The position numbers and the translations under genes are program-made. The notes under the pieces were generated by a model. The model was not told where the DNA came from, made no database searches, and was given only the letters and a program-made list of their open reading frames with translations. From Myxococcales bacterium (GTDB lineage: Bacteria > Myxococcota_A > Polyangia > Haliangiales > Haliangiaceae): DNA of 64,000 nt. How positions within the stretch are numbered: the stretch's first letter is position 1; the number at the start of each line of letters is the position of its first letter. The stretch covers positions 806,001 through 870,000 of the forward strand of contig JADJUF010000039.1 in assembly GCA_016717005.1 (NCBI GenBank). The letters run 5' to 3'. Shown one piece after another: positions 33,097 through 43,541 of the stretch.

Positions 33097-35100
33097 TTAC
33101 AGCAGCGTCAGGGCCGCCCGACCGACCGAGATCGCGGCGTCGCCCTCGGGCGAGAACGCGAGCACGCCGTAGACCGTGGCGTCGCGCCGCACCAGGTGGA
33201 CCTCGGCCCGGCCGCGCTCGGTCGCCCAGGTCAGGCGCGACGCCGGCACGCCGGCCAGCGTGACCTCGGCGCGGCTCGGGTGGACGTCGACCATCTGGGC
33301 CATGCGCTGACGCACCAGCTGCTCGACCACGCCCAGCATGAGGCCGTCGTCGGGGCCGGGCGCGTAGATCGCGATCACCACCAGCTCGCTGCCGCCCCGG
33401 GTCCAGCGCCGGAGCACGCCCGCGGGGCCGACCTCGAAGCCGGTGCTGGCCTCGGTCCAGCCCGCCGGCACGGCCACGGCGAAGCCGTACCGGTGCTCGC
33501 GGAACGGCGGCCCGAGCTCGGTCGCCGGCACGGCGTCGGGCAGCTCGAGCTGCGCCGCGACCGCCGCGACCGCCGCGTCGCCGGGCCAGCCGTCGATCAG
33601 CGACCACGCGATCACCTGGACCGCGCGCCCGTCGGCCACGACCAGCGTGGTGCGCCGGCGCAGGCGCATCGACGCGGTCTCCATCGTCGACTCGAGGTAG
33701 CGCGCCGGCCACCCGGCCACGGTGACGTCGCCGGCCGCGGTCGGGTGATCGACCCGCGAGCGCAGCGCGCGCTCGAGCGCGGCCAGATCGCCTGACCAGG
33801 GCTCGGCGATGAGCTGGACGTACAGGCCGGTCGTCAGGTCCTCGGCCTGGAGCTGGACCGCGGCGTTGATCGCCCGCGCGTCGTCGCCGACGGTGATCCG
33901 CCACAGGCCGGGCGGTCGCCGCCACCGGAGCCGCTGGGTGAAGTCCTGGTAGACGCCGTCGCGCAGCGCGAAGTCGACGCCGACCACGTTCTGGTGATCG
34001 GGCGCGGCCGCGAGCTCCGCCACCAGCGCGTCGCTGCGCGCGCGCCCGAGGAACTCGATCGCGGCCAGGGCCGCGGTGGCCATCGGCCGCAGGGTCGCGC
34101 CTCCGGCCTCGGGGTACCAGATCGAGAACTGGTAGCCGCGCCCGTCGACGACGGCCGCGCCCCACAGCATCTCGGCGGCGAAGCCGACCAGGCCGTGCGA
34201 CCGCACCATCCGCACCGGCCGGCCGCCGATGCGCAGCTCGACCGGGTCGCCGACCGCGGTCCACTGGGCGAGCGCGACCGCCTGGCGCGACGCGACGTAG
34301 GCGTCGGCGTCGACGCCGACCACCGGCTCGGTGATCACCGTCAGGTACCCGCCGCCGGTCTTGGTCTTGAGGCCGAACGCGGCCTCGCCGTTCATCCGCG
34401 CCAGCTCGGAGGCCGGCACCACCCGCCAGCTCGACGGCACGGTCACCGCCAGCCGGGCCGGCCCGTGCTCGAGGCGATCGCCGCGGAGGCGCCAGCCCAG
34501 CCCGTCGAGATCGCCGACCGGGGTCGCGTCGCTGCGCTCGCGCACCGGGCCGTCGGTGAGCGCGAACGCGGCCAGCGCCTGCTCGGCGACCGCCGCGGGC
34601 GGCGCGTCGCCCATCTGCACCGTCAGCACCTGGTAGCCGTGGCCCTGGTAGACGAACACCCGCCCGCGGATCGTCACCGGCCGACCGTCCTGAGCGCCGG
34701 TCACGACCACGCGCGACTCGTCGTGGCCATCGACGGTCACGGTCGTGACCTCGCTGTGCTTGTCGGCCGCGCCGATCGTGTCGAGGATCAGCTGGGTGTA
34801 GGCCGGCAGCTCGGCGCCGGGCAGCGACTCGACGATCACCAGCAGCATCACGCGCTCGTGCAAGAGCGCCGCGACCGCGTCGCCGTTGAGGCGCCGGGCG
34901 TCGGGCTCGCGCAGCACCTTCCAGCCCGCGCCCGGCCAGGCCAGCGTGAAGCGGTAGTCGTCGTCGACCAGCGTCTTGGTGGCGTCGTCGGTCGAGGTCG
35001 GCGTGAGCTTCTTGGCCTCCTCGGCCGGGTCGGGCCCCTTCTTGCACGCGAGCGTCCCCGCCACGACCACCGCGAGCGCCAGCGCGCGTGCGAGCTGCAT
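33097..35100 (-). CDS. Large lipoprotein, 667 aa, paralogue of the next gene
   Basis: Starts with a lipoprotein signal (LALAVVVAGTLACKKG). The mature protein has several repeated units of the form YRFTLAWPGAGW...L-PDARRLNG, each a small beta-rich domain ending in V-V-V-TGAQ-x2-V-x-V. Its last 60 residues (VTLAGVPASRLTW...VGRAALTLL) match the end of the lipoprotein at 35118, so the two are tandem paralogues of different length. It is downstream of the FHA-sigma-54 activator gene and that lipoprotein, with 17 bp between the two, and probably belongs to one operon. Function unknown. Confidence 0.75.
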   Translation of the reverse strand: MQLARALALAVVVAGTLACKKGPDPAEEAKKLTPTSTDDATKTLVDDDYRFTLAWPGAGWKVLREPDARRLNGDAVAALLHERVMLLVIVESLPGAELPAYTQLILDTIGAADKHSEVTTVTVDGHDESRVVVTGAQDGRPVTIRGRVFVYQGHGYQVLTVQMGDAPPAAVAEQALAAFALTDGPVRERSDATPVGDLDGLGWRLRGDRLEHGPARLAVTVPSSWRVVPASELARMNGEAAFGLKTKTGGGYLTVITEPVVGVDADAYVASRQAVALAQWTAVGDPVELRIGGRPVRMVRSHGLVGFAAEMLWGAAVVDGRGYQFSIWYPEAGGATLRPMATAALAAIEFLGRARSDALVAELAAAPDHQNVVGVDFALRDGVYQDFTQRLRWRRPPGLWRITVGDDARAINAAVQLQAEDLTTGLYVQLIAEPWSGDLAALERALRSRVDHPTAAGDVTVAGWPARYLESTMETASMRLRRRTTLVVADGRAVQVIAWSLIDGWPGDAAVAAVAAQLELPDAVPATELGPPFREHRYGFAVAVPAGWTEASTGFEVGPAGVLRRWTRGGSELVVIAIYAPGPDDGLMLGVVEQLVRQRMAQMVDVHPSRAEVTLAGVPASRLTWATERGRAEVHLVRRDATVYGVLAFSPEGDAAISVGRAALTLL

Positions 35101-35117
35101 CGGCCGAGGGTAGTCGA

Positions 35118-36656
35118 TCAGTCGAGGAACGTCAGCGCGGTGCGACCGACGTCGAGGCCGCGGTCGCCGTCCAGGCCGTTGACGTTCAGGACGTAGAGGG
35201 TGCCGCCGCGCTCGAACACGTGCGCCTCGGCCACCCGTCCGCGGTCGCGCCAGTTCAGCCGCTGGGCCGGCACCCCGGCCACCGTCACCTGCGACCGCGT
35301 CGGCCGGCCCCAGTGCGCGAGCCGGTCGGTCAGTCGGGCGATCGCCGCGGGCTGGGTCTCGTCGGCTCGATCTGCGCCGCACACGTGCAGCTCGAGCCGC
35401 GCGGGCCCACGCCAGACCAGGTCGAGGCACCCGCGCCCGTCGGCGGGTCCGGGATCGCGCGTCCACGCCTGGGGCAGGTCGACCGCGAACCCGAAGCGCC
35501 AGTTCTGGTACGGCCGGCCGTCGTCGGCCGCCACCAGCGCGGGCGTGGACGCGAACCCGGCCTCGATCGCCTCGGCGTACCCGGCGCCGACCCACGCCGC
35601 CGCGACGTTGTCGGTGACGACCGACAGCGCGGCGCCGTCGCGCAGGCCGTACGCGACCCGCATCCGGTAGGGCACCGTCGAGTCGACGTCGAGCTCGGCG
35701 TACTGCGCCGGGACGTCGCCCAGGCGGGTCGCGCCCGACGCCGCGATCGTGGTGGCGCCGATCCGCGCGCGCATCGCCTCGAGGTACGCGGCCGCGCTGT
35801 CGGTCCACGGCTCGGCGCCGACGTAGACGGTCGTGCCCGTGTCCAGATCCGACGCGATCAGCCGCTGGCTCGGGTCGGCGTCGCTCGGCGCGGAGACCAC
35901 GTGCGCGCGCCACAGGCCGCGCGGGTGGCGCCAGGTGAAGCGCCCGGCGAAGTCGCGGAACACGCCGCCGTGGTACCCGTAGTCAGCGCCGATCAGATCC
36001 TGGGCCTCGCCGGCCGCGGTCAGCTCGGCGACCAGCGCCCGGTGGCGCGCGCCCTCGAGGAACGACAGCCCGGCCACGATCGGCGCGAACCGCGGGCGCA
36101 GCTCGTCGCCGCGATCGATCGGATAGACCAGCACGACCTCGACGAAGCGCTGCGCGACGATCGCGCTGGTGTAGAGGCGCTCGGCCGACGCCGGCTCGCC
36201 GAACGTCGCCCGCTGCACGTCGAACTGGCGGCCGCCGATCGCGACCGGCTGCGGCCCGCCGATCGGCGTCCAGCCGTCCTCGGTCTTGGCCGCCAGCGCC
36301 GCGCGGTGGGCCTCGGGCTCGCCGGCGCCGATCGGGCTGCCGTCGATCGCCAGGTACAGCTCGTCGGCCGCGGTCGCGGCGGTGTAGCCGATCGGCGCCA
36401 GCGCGTACGCGACCTCGCCGGCCAGATCGAGCGCCTCGTGGGCGCGGAGCACCCGCCAGCCGGCCGGCACCACCAGCCGGGTCGCCGCGCTGACGTCCTC
36501 GAGCACGTCGCCGCGCAGCCGCCAGCCCGGGCCGCGCAGCTCGGCGAGCTCGGCCGGCGCCTCGACCGGCGCGCGCCGCGGGTCCTTGCACGCCGCGACC
36601 AGCGCCGCGACCAGCACCGCGACCACGGCCTGCGCGCGCCACGACCGGCTCGTCAT
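35118..36656 (-). CDS. Large lipoprotein, 512 aa, paralogue of the adjacent gene
   Basis: The lipoprotein signal MTSRSWRAQAVVAVLVAALVAAC decides the start at 36656. An ATG at 36731 overlaps the stop of the upstream activator gene (ATGA) and would add 25 residues before the signal, so it may be used only for coupling. The mature part is made of the same beta-rich units as its neighbour (for example RTALTFLD end, VAGVPAQRLNW). Both probably sit on the outer face of a membrane. Function unknown; the co-orientation with an FHA-sigma-54 activator suggests signal-dependent production. Confidence 0.75.
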   Translation of the reverse strand: MTSRSWRAQAVVAVLVAALVAACKDPRRAPVEAPAELAELRGPGWRLRGDVLEDVSAATRLVVPAGWRVLRAHEALDLAGEVAYALAPIGYTAATAADELYLAIDGSPIGAGEPEAHRAALAAKTEDGWTPIGGPQPVAIGGRQFDVQRATFGEPASAERLYTSAIVAQRFVEVVLVYPIDRGDELRPRFAPIVAGLSFLEGARHRALVAELTAAGEAQDLIGADYGYHGGVFRDFAGRFTWRHPRGLWRAHVVSAPSDADPSQRLIASDLDTGTTVYVGAEPWTDSAAAYLEAMRARIGATTIAASGATRLGDVPAQYAELDVDSTVPYRMRVAYGLRDGAALSVVTDNVAAAWVGAGYAEAIEAGFASTPALVAADDGRPYQNWRFGFAVDLPQAWTRDPGPADGRGCLDLVWRGPARLELHVCGADRADETQPAAIARLTDRLAHWGRPTRSQVTVAGVPAQRLNWRDRGRVAEAHVFERGGTLYVLNVNGLDGDRGLDVGRTALTFLD

Positions 36657-36727
36657 CCGCACCCGCCGACCTTCGCGCGGATCGCCGACGCGGTCGACCA
36701 GGGCCACCGGGATTTCGCCGCCGGCGC

Positions 36728-37999
<1,272 letters not shown>

Positions 38000-38127
38000 G
38001 ACCGGTTTCCGGTGGTTGCACTCCGAAAATCGGAGGGCAGCGCCATTGTGGCACCCTGAGCCGCCCTCGCCAGGCCGGAAGCCACCGAGATCGTGACGGC
38101 CGCCCGGGCGCCGCCGGGCCGTCAGCC

Positions 38128-38143
38128 TGGCACGTCCCTTGAT
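38128..38143 (+). promoter_or_regulatory. Imperfect sigma-54-like promoter upstream of the DUF882 gene
   Basis: TGGCACGTCCCTTGAT fits the consensus TGGCACGNNNNTTGCW except that the -12 GC is GA, a position that usually matters. The predicted start is at about 38154, right at the ATG (38156), so the mRNA would be leaderless. A divergent FHA-sigma-54 activator gene lies 130 bp away. It may be coincidence. Confidence 0.3.
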
Positions 38144-38155
38144 GTACCCCGGGGC

Positions 38156-38800
38156 ATGGCCGCGATCGCTCTGCTCCCGCTCGTCGCCGCCGGCTGGCTG
38201 TCCGCCGGGTCGGCGCCGACGCCAGCGACCGTGCTCGACGCCGCCCGCGACGTGGTGGCCGAGGCCCAGCGCCTGACCCAGGCCGACCGGGTCGAGGTGA
38301 CGATCTTCAACGTCAACTACCCGGCGACCGACACCGTCTATATCGGCCGGGACGGCGCCGTGGACGACGCCACGCGCAAGCAGCTCGAGGGCATCTTCAA
38401 GTGCAAGCGCACCAAGCGGCAGCACGCGATCGATCGCCAGCTCCTCGTGATGCTCGCCGACGTGGCCGCGCAGTACCCCGGCAAGACCATCGAGTACGTG
38501 TCGGCCTACCGGGCGGTCGACCCGCGCGAGTCGCGCCACCGCCAGGGGCGCGCGTTCGACTTCCGCATCCCGGGCGTGCCGCTCACCGAGCTGCGCGACT
38601 ACGTCTGGACCCACCACACCGAGGTCGGCGTCGGCTGGTACCCGCAGAGCAACTTCATCCACATGGATCACCGCCCCGGCGCCAAGGACTACGCCTGGAC
38701 CCAGATCGGCCCCACCGAGCACGGCAACCCGTCGTGGTCGGCCCGCGCGCGCCGCGCCGAGCCGCCGACGCCCCGGCCGCGCCACCGCGCCGGCGTGTGA
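38156..38800 (+). CDS. DUF882 / YcbK-type peptidoglycan endopeptidase-like protein
   Basis: A 214-residue protein with an N-terminal hydrophobic signal-like segment (MAAIALLPLVAAGWLSAG). The peptidase M15A-like fold is visible: the long helical part (VLDAARDVVAEAQRL), IEYVSAYRAVDPRES, and the zinc ligands H128 and D135 (RHRQGRAFDF), with H169/H172 in FIHMDHR. It probably cuts murein crosslinks or peptides in the periplasm, as MepK does in E. coli. A GTG start further upstream is possible but would spoil the signal peptide. The candidate sigma-54 element overlaps this start. Confidence 0.87.
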   Translation: MAAIALLPLVAAGWLSAGSAPTPATVLDAARDVVAEAQRLTQADRVEVTIFNVNYPATDTVYIGRDGAVDDATRKQLEGIFKCKRTKRQHAIDRQLLVMLADVAAQYPGKTIEYVSAYRAVDPRESRHRQGRAFDFRIPGVPLTELRDYVWTHHTEVGVGWYPQSNFIHMDHRPGAKDYAWTQIGPTEHGNPSWSARARRAEPPTPRPRHRAGV

Positions 38801-38818
38801 GCGCCCGGCGCTAGCCGC

Positions 38819-39529
38819 TCACTGCGCCGGGGCCCAGCTCAGGCGCGGGCCGATCGTCCGCGCGCCCGCGAACGTGGCGACGAGCTCGTAGGCGCCGGCC
38901 GGGATCGCCGCGCCGCTCGTGGTCAGGCCGCTGAACGGATAGCTGCGCGCGGTCGGCGTGAACTCACCGGGGATGTCGGCGGCCGCGAACTCCAGCTCGT
39001 CGCCGTCGACCAGCGGATCCGGATCGAGCGCGAGCGCGAGCGGCACCATCGACCGCGTCACGGTCGTGACCGCGACCAGGCGCGAGGCCTGGCTGCCGGT
39101 GAACGTCAGCGGCGCGGTCGGCAGGCGCACGCCCTGGACCACGATCAGGTGCAGATCGTCGGGGACGATCGCGGCCCCGCCGCAGCCGCCGACCCGCGCG
39201 ACGTCGCCGCCGAGCCGGTAGTTCGCGGCGGGCACGCGGACGCCGCCGTCGCGGCCGTCCCAGGTCACCATGCCGTCCTCGAGGTTGGCCGGCGCCAGCG
39301 CCACGTCGGCCACGCCGTCGGTCGCGATCGCGCGCAGCCGGACGCTCGCGCCGGGATCGCCGTCGGCCCGCCACCGGATCGTCACCGAGCCGCCGGCGGT
39401 CAGCTCGGCGAAGCCGTCGGGCGCGGTCAGCGCGAACGCGCCAGCGCTCGGACAGACGACGTCGTCCGCACACGCACCGACGAGGATCGACGATCCGACC
39501 ATGACGATCATCGCGGGGCGGGTGCGCAC
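38819..39529 (-). CDS. Lipoprotein with Ig-like/FlgD-like beta domains, 236 aa
   Basis: A GTG start at 39529 gives a signal with charged n-region and a VGAC lipobox (ILVGACADD); an ATG at 39511 is a second choice. The mature part (about 210 residues) is beta-rich, with an Ig-like unit (SVTIRWRADGDPGASVRLRAIATDGVAD, then GMVTWDGRDGGVRVPAANYRL) similar to FlgD Ig-like domains. Function unknown. Its start lies only 10 bp from a MITE-like element. Confidence 0.7.
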   Translation of the reverse strand: MRTRPAMIVMVGSSILVGACADDVVCPSAGAFALTAPDGFAELTAGGSVTIRWRADGDPGASVRLRAIATDGVADVALAPANLEDGMVTWDGRDGGVRVPAANYRLGGDVARVGGCGGAAIVPDDLHLIVVQGVRLPTAPLTFTGSQASRLVAVTTVTRSMVPLALALDPDPLVDGDELEFAAADIPGEFTPTARSYPFSGLTTSGAAIPAGAYELVATFAGARTIGPRLSWAPAQ

Positions 39530-39538
39530 ATCGCCATA

Positions 39539-39703
39539 CTAGTACCTCGCCACAGGAAGCTGATCGGTTGAGGACGCCGATCCATCGCCGATCGCTGCGT
39601 TGCAACTCCTCGAGTTCCAACCAGGAGCCCGTCGTCGTTGCGCGTTGCGCTCGGCGCGCCTCGGCGCCCGCGACCAATCACCTCCCCTGTGGCGAGGTAC
39701 TAG
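39539..39703. mobile_element. MITE-like element, 157 bp, with 14-28 bp terminal inverted repeats and CTAG target duplication
   Basis: CTAG (39539-39542) and CTAG (39700-39703) flank an element that starts and ends with TACCTCGCCACAGG in inverted orientation (39543-39556 and 39686-39699). The identity continues imperfectly to about 28 bp (TGATCGG against TGATTGG). CTAG is the typical 4-bp target duplication of IS5-type elements (YTAR). The interior has no gene and a locally lower GC content, with a small palindrome AACTC-CTC-GAGTT. It sits between the divergent lipoprotein and kinase-ATPase genes. Confidence 0.68.
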
Positions 39704-39805
39704 CCCCACCGGTCACCGCGATCGATCCGATCTCAGGTCGAGGTGTGCGCGGGCCCACCGATCTTACTCCGCCGCGCGCACCCTCGACGACGGTACGATC
39801 AGCGC

Positions 39806-42800
39806 GTGTCGACGCCGCGCAGCCTGCGCTCCGACCCGTCCAGCGGTGGCCGTGCGCCCACCGGCGGCTTCGAGGGCGACGATCGGTTCGAGCTGCGGCG
39901 CCTCGTCGGCGAGGGCGGCATGGGCGTGGTCTACGAGGCGTTCGATCGCGAGCGCGAGCTGATCGTCGCGCTCAAGACCCTGCGCGCGGTCGACGCCGAG
40001 GCGCTCTATCGCCTCAAGACCGAGTTCCGCGCGCGCGCCGATCTCGAGCACCGCAACCTGGTGCGCCTCGGCGAGCTGCGCCACGCCGACGGCCACTGGT
40101 TCTTCACGATGGAGCTGGTCGACGGCGTGACGTTCCTCGATCACGTCCGCGATCCGATGGCCGATCCTAGCGTCACCGGGCCGCCCGGCGACGACGTGCT
40201 GCCCGGGACCTTCGACGAGGCGCGCCTGCGCGAGAGCCTGCGCCAGCTCGCGCAGGGCCTCGACGTCCTGCACCGGGCCGGCAAGGTCCACCGCGATCTC
40301 AAGCCGTCGAACGTGCTGGTCACGCGCAAGGGCCGCGTCGTCGTCCTCGACTTCGGGCTGGTCCGCGACGCGGTGATCGCCCAGGTCACCGACGCCGCGG
40401 TGGTCGGCACCGCCGCGTACATGGCGCCGGAGCAGGCGATGACCCCCGCGGTGATGCCCGCGGCCGACTGCTACAGCGTCGGCGTGATGCTGTTCGAGGC
40501 GCTGACCGGGCGGCTGCCGTTCGAGGGCCGCGCGATCGAGATCCTGATGCGCAAGCAGCAGGCGACGGCGACGCCGGTCGCGCGGTTCGGGCCGGTCCCG
40601 GCCGATCTCGCGCGCCTGTGCGACGAGCTGCTCGCGCTCGATCCCGAGCGGCGCCCGACCGCCGCCGACATCGTCGCGCGGCTCTCGACCCGGACCGCGC
40701 GCGCGCCCGATCGGGTCGCGCCGTTCGTCGGCCGGGCGCCGGAGCTGGCGGCGCTCGACGCCGCGCTCGAGGACGTCCGCGGCGGCGCCGCCCGGGCGGT
40801 CTGCGTCGAGGGGCCGTCGGGCATCGGCAAGAGCGCGCTCGTGCACGCGTTCGTCGAGCGCCTCGACCAGCGCGCGCGCGAGATCCCGGTCCTGACCGGG
40901 CGCTGCTACGAGCGCGAGTCGCTGCCGTTCAAGGGCATCGACGGCGTCGTCGACGCGCTCGTGCGCGATCTGCTGCGGCGCGATCCGATCGACGTCGCGC
41001 TCCTGCTCACGCCCGAGGTCGACGCCCTGGCCCGCACGTTCCCGGTGCTGCGCCGGGTCCCGGCCATCGCCCGGCTCTCGGTCCGAAAGCCGGACAGCCC
41101 GATCGAGCTGCGCGCGCGCGCCTTCCGCGGCCTGCGCCAGCTGCTGGCGGCGCTGGCCAGCCGCCACCCGCTGGTGGTCGTGATCGACGACATCCAGTGG
41201 GCCGACAGCGACAGCCTGGCGCTCCTGGGCGAGATCCTCGAGCCGGCGTCGGCGCCGCCGATCCTGCTCATCCTGACGTACCGGCGCGACGGCGGCCCGG
41301 CCCTGGCCCTGCCGGCGCCGATCGCGACGCTCGCGCTGGCGCGCCTGTCGGCGGCCGAGGGCCGCGCGCTGATCTCGCTCCTGGCCCCGACCCGCGCCGC
41401 GGACGCCGACGCGCTGGTCGACGAGGCCGACGGCCACCCGCTGTTCTTGCAGGAGCTGGTGCGCCACAGCGCCGGCGCGGTCGCGCGCCTCGACGAGGCG
41501 CTCTGGGGCCGGGTCACGCGCATGGAGCTCGCGGCCCGGCGCGTGCTCGAGATCGTCGCGGTCGCCGGCGCGCCGGTGCCGCAGGGCGTGATCGGCACCG
41601 CCCTGGCGTTCGAGCGCCCGGCCCTGGCCAAGGCCATCGACTCGCTGCGCGCCACCTGGCTGGTCCGCACCGGCGGCACCCGCAGCCACGACCCGATCGA
41701 GCCGTACCACGACCGCGTGCGCGAGGCCGTGGTCGCGCGGATCCCGGCGGCGCGACGCCGCCGCTACCACCAGCGCCTGGCCGCCGCGCTCCTGGCCTCG
41801 CCCGCGGTCGAGCAGGCGCCGCTGCTGGTGGTGCGCCACCTCGAGGCCGGCGGCGCGCTCGAGCACGCCGCCGAGCTGGCCGAGGTGTCGGCGCGGCGGG
41901 CCAGCGACACGCTCGCGTTCGAGCTGGCCGCGGATCTGTGGGCGGCGGCGCTGCGCATGGGCACCCACGACGACGACTCGCGCCGCGCGATCCTCGCGGC
42001 CCGGGCCGAGGCCCTGGGCTACGCCGGCCGCGGCCACGCCGCGGCGCAGGTCTACCTGACCGCCGCCGACGGCGCCGAGCCCGAGCTGGCCGCGCGCTGC
42101 CGACGGCTGGCCGCGCACGAGCTCCTGGTCAGCGGCCACGTCGCCGAGGGCCGGCGGCTGCTCGACGAGGTGCTGGCGTCGATCGGCGAGTACAACCCGC
42201 GCACGATCGGCGCGGCCAAGCGCTGGCTGGCGTGGCTGTGGTTCCGCACGCTCGTGCGCGGCACCCACTTCACGCCCCGGCGCAGCCCCGACGCGCGCTC
42301 GCTCGACCAGCTCCGCCTCGACGTCTACCGGACCGCGTCGCTCGGCCTCGGCATGGTCGAGGTCATCGCCGGCGGCGCGTTCCAGGCCCGGGCCCTCCTG
42401 GTCTCGCTCCGCCTCGGCGATCGCCGGCGCGTCACGTACGCGCTCGCCTACCACGCGATGTACCTGGGCTCGAGCGGCATCCGGGTGCCGCTGGCCCGGC
42501 GCGCGGTCGCGCGCGCGTTCGTGCTGGCCCGTGCGTGCGCGAGCCAGTTCCTGGTCGCGTGGGCGCGCGCGGCCGAGGGCATCGTCGAGTTCTTCGCCGG
42601 CCGTCACGCCTACGCGATCGCGACCCTGTGCGAGGCCGAGATCGCGCTGCGCGAGCGCTCGGTCGGCACCGCCGCCGAGATCAACCAGGTGCGCGTGTTC
42701 ATCGCGTTCGCGCTGCGCCGCCACGGCGACTACCGCGAGCTGGCGGTGCGTCAGCGCGAGTACCTGCGCGACGCCAACCGCCGCGGCGATCGCTACGCCG

Positions 42801-43417
42801 CCGCCAGCTTCCAGTGGTCGAGCAACATCGTCTGGCTGGCCGCCGACGATCCGGCGCGGGCCCGGGCCGAGCTCACGCCCGAGATCTGGTCGCCGCCCGA
42901 GGCGGGCCTGCACCTGCAGCACTGGTTCCGCGTGCGCGGCCTGTTCGAGCTGGCGCTGTACCTCGGCGACGACGCCGGCGCCGCCGAGGCCGCCGCGCAG
43001 ATCCGACCGTTCGCGGGCCCGGCCTTCGCCCACGTCGAGGCGGTCCGGACCGAGACCCTGTACCTGCTGGCCCGGGCCGCGATCGTCCGCGGCGACGTCG
43101 CGGCCGCCCGGGCCGCGATCCGGCCGCTGGGCCGCGTGCGCGCACCGTACATCCGCGCGTTCGTGCGCATCATCGTCGCGGCGATCGAGGTGCTGGCCGC
43201 GCGGCCGGCCCGGGCCCGGGCGCTGCTCGACGGCGCCATCGCCGACGCCGACGCCACCGACATGATCGCCATCGGCGCCCTGGCCCGCCGGCGCAAGGCC
43301 CAGCTCGACGGCGACGCCGCCGCGCTCGCCGCCGCCGACCAGATCCTCGCCAGCCGCGGCGTCGTGGCGACCGCCACGTTCGCGCAGGTGTTCGCGACCT
43401 GGCCGGCCGCGCGCTGA
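39806..43417 (+). CDS. Ser/Thr protein kinase fused to AAA ATPase and TPR-like region
   Basis: A 1203-residue soluble protein from a GTG start. The kinase domain (residues 28-285) has the G loop GEGGMGVVYEAF at 35-46, the VALK Lys, the catalytic loop H162-R-D164-LKPSN and D182-F-G; the activation loop ends with GTAAYMAPEQA. The STAND/AAA ATPase has Walker A GPSGIGKS (336-343) and Walker B VVVIDDIQWAD (D461, D462), then a winged-helix-like part and an Ala-rich TPR-like repeat region (about residues 640-1190). These large fusions, typical of Myxococcota, bind an unknown ligand and signal through phosphorylation. It may feed FHA-domain targets. Three tandem copies of its 3' end follow. Confidence 0.92.
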   Translation: MSTPRSLRSDPSSGGRAPTGGFEGDDRFELRRLVGEGGMGVVYEAFDRERELIVALKTLRAVDAEALYRLKTEFRARADLEHRNLVRLGELRHADGHWFFTMELVDGVTFLDHVRDPMADPSVTGPPGDDVLPGTFDEARLRESLRQLAQGLDVLHRAGKVHRDLKPSNVLVTRKGRVVVLDFGLVRDAVIAQVTDAAVVGTAAYMAPEQAMTPAVMPAADCYSVGVMLFEALTGRLPFEGRAIEILMRKQQATATPVARFGPVPADLARLCDELLALDPERRPTAADIVARLSTRTARAPDRVAPFVGRAPELAALDAALEDVRGGAARAVCVEGPSGIGKSALVHAFVERLDQRAREIPVLTGRCYERESLPFKGIDGVVDALVRDLLRRDPIDVALLLTPEVDALARTFPVLRRVPAIARLSVRKPDSPIELRARAFRGLRQLLAALASRHPLVVVIDDIQWADSDSLALLGEILEPASAPPILLILTYRRDGGPALALPAPIATLALARLSAAEGRALISLLAPTRAADADALVDEADGHPLFLQELVRHSAGAVARLDEALWGRVTRMELAARRVLEIVAVAGAPVPQGVIGTALAFERPALAKAIDSLRATWLVRTGGTRSHDPIEPYHDRVREAVVARIPAARRRRYHQRLAAALLASPAVEQAPLLVVRHLEAGGALEHAAELAEVSARRASDTLAFELAADLWAAALRMGTHDDDSRRAILAARAEALGYAGRGHAAAQVYLTAADGAEPELAARCRRLAAHELLVSGHVAEGRRLLDEVLASIGEYNPRTIGAAKRWLAWLWFRTLVRGTHFTPRRSPDARSLDQLRLDVYRTASLGLGMVEVIAGGAFQARALLVSLRLGDRRRVTYALAYHAMYLGSSGIRVPLARRAVARAFVLARACASQFLVAWARAAEGIVEFFAGRHAYAIATLCEAEIALRERSVGTAAEINQVRVFIAFALRRHGDYRELAVRQREYLRDANRRGDRYAAASFQWSSNIVWLAADDPARARAELTPEIWSPPEAGLHLQHWFRVRGLFELALYLGDDAGAAEAAAQIRPFAGPAFAHVEAVRTETLYLLARAAIVRGDVAAARAAIRPLGRVRAPYIRAFVRIIVAAIEVLAARPARARALLDGAIADADATDMIAIGALARRRKAQLDGDAAALAAADQILASRGVVATATFAQVFATWPAAR

Positions 43418-43538
43418 CGCGGGGCGATGCCCCAGTGCGCGCGGGTGTTCGCGACCTGGGCGGCCGCGCGCGGACGCGTGCGATGACCGCGATCGCGCAG
43501 GTGTTCACGACCTGGCCGGTCGCGGCGGCGATCCGCGC
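43381..43538 (+). repeat. Decaying tandem copies of the kinase-ATPase gene's 3' end, period 57/56 bp
   Basis: Unit 1 (43381-43437, within the gene, ending ...FAQVFATWPAAR and stop) is repeated at 43438-43493 and 43494-43538. All begin CGCGCAGGTGTTC or close variants and contain GACCTGG. Unit 2 still reads VFATWAAAR-like and unit 3 VFTTWPVAA-like. They carry no start codon. This is the second-strongest example of the gene-end duplication pattern in the window. Confidence 0.87.
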
Positions 43539-43541
43539 GCG

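Noticed and set aside
33038..35047. Upstream extension of the acyl-CoA dehydrogenase frame over 2 kb
   Set aside because: The added sequence is low-complexity and antagonised by the lipoprotein coding frame; the dehydrogenase begins at 33037.
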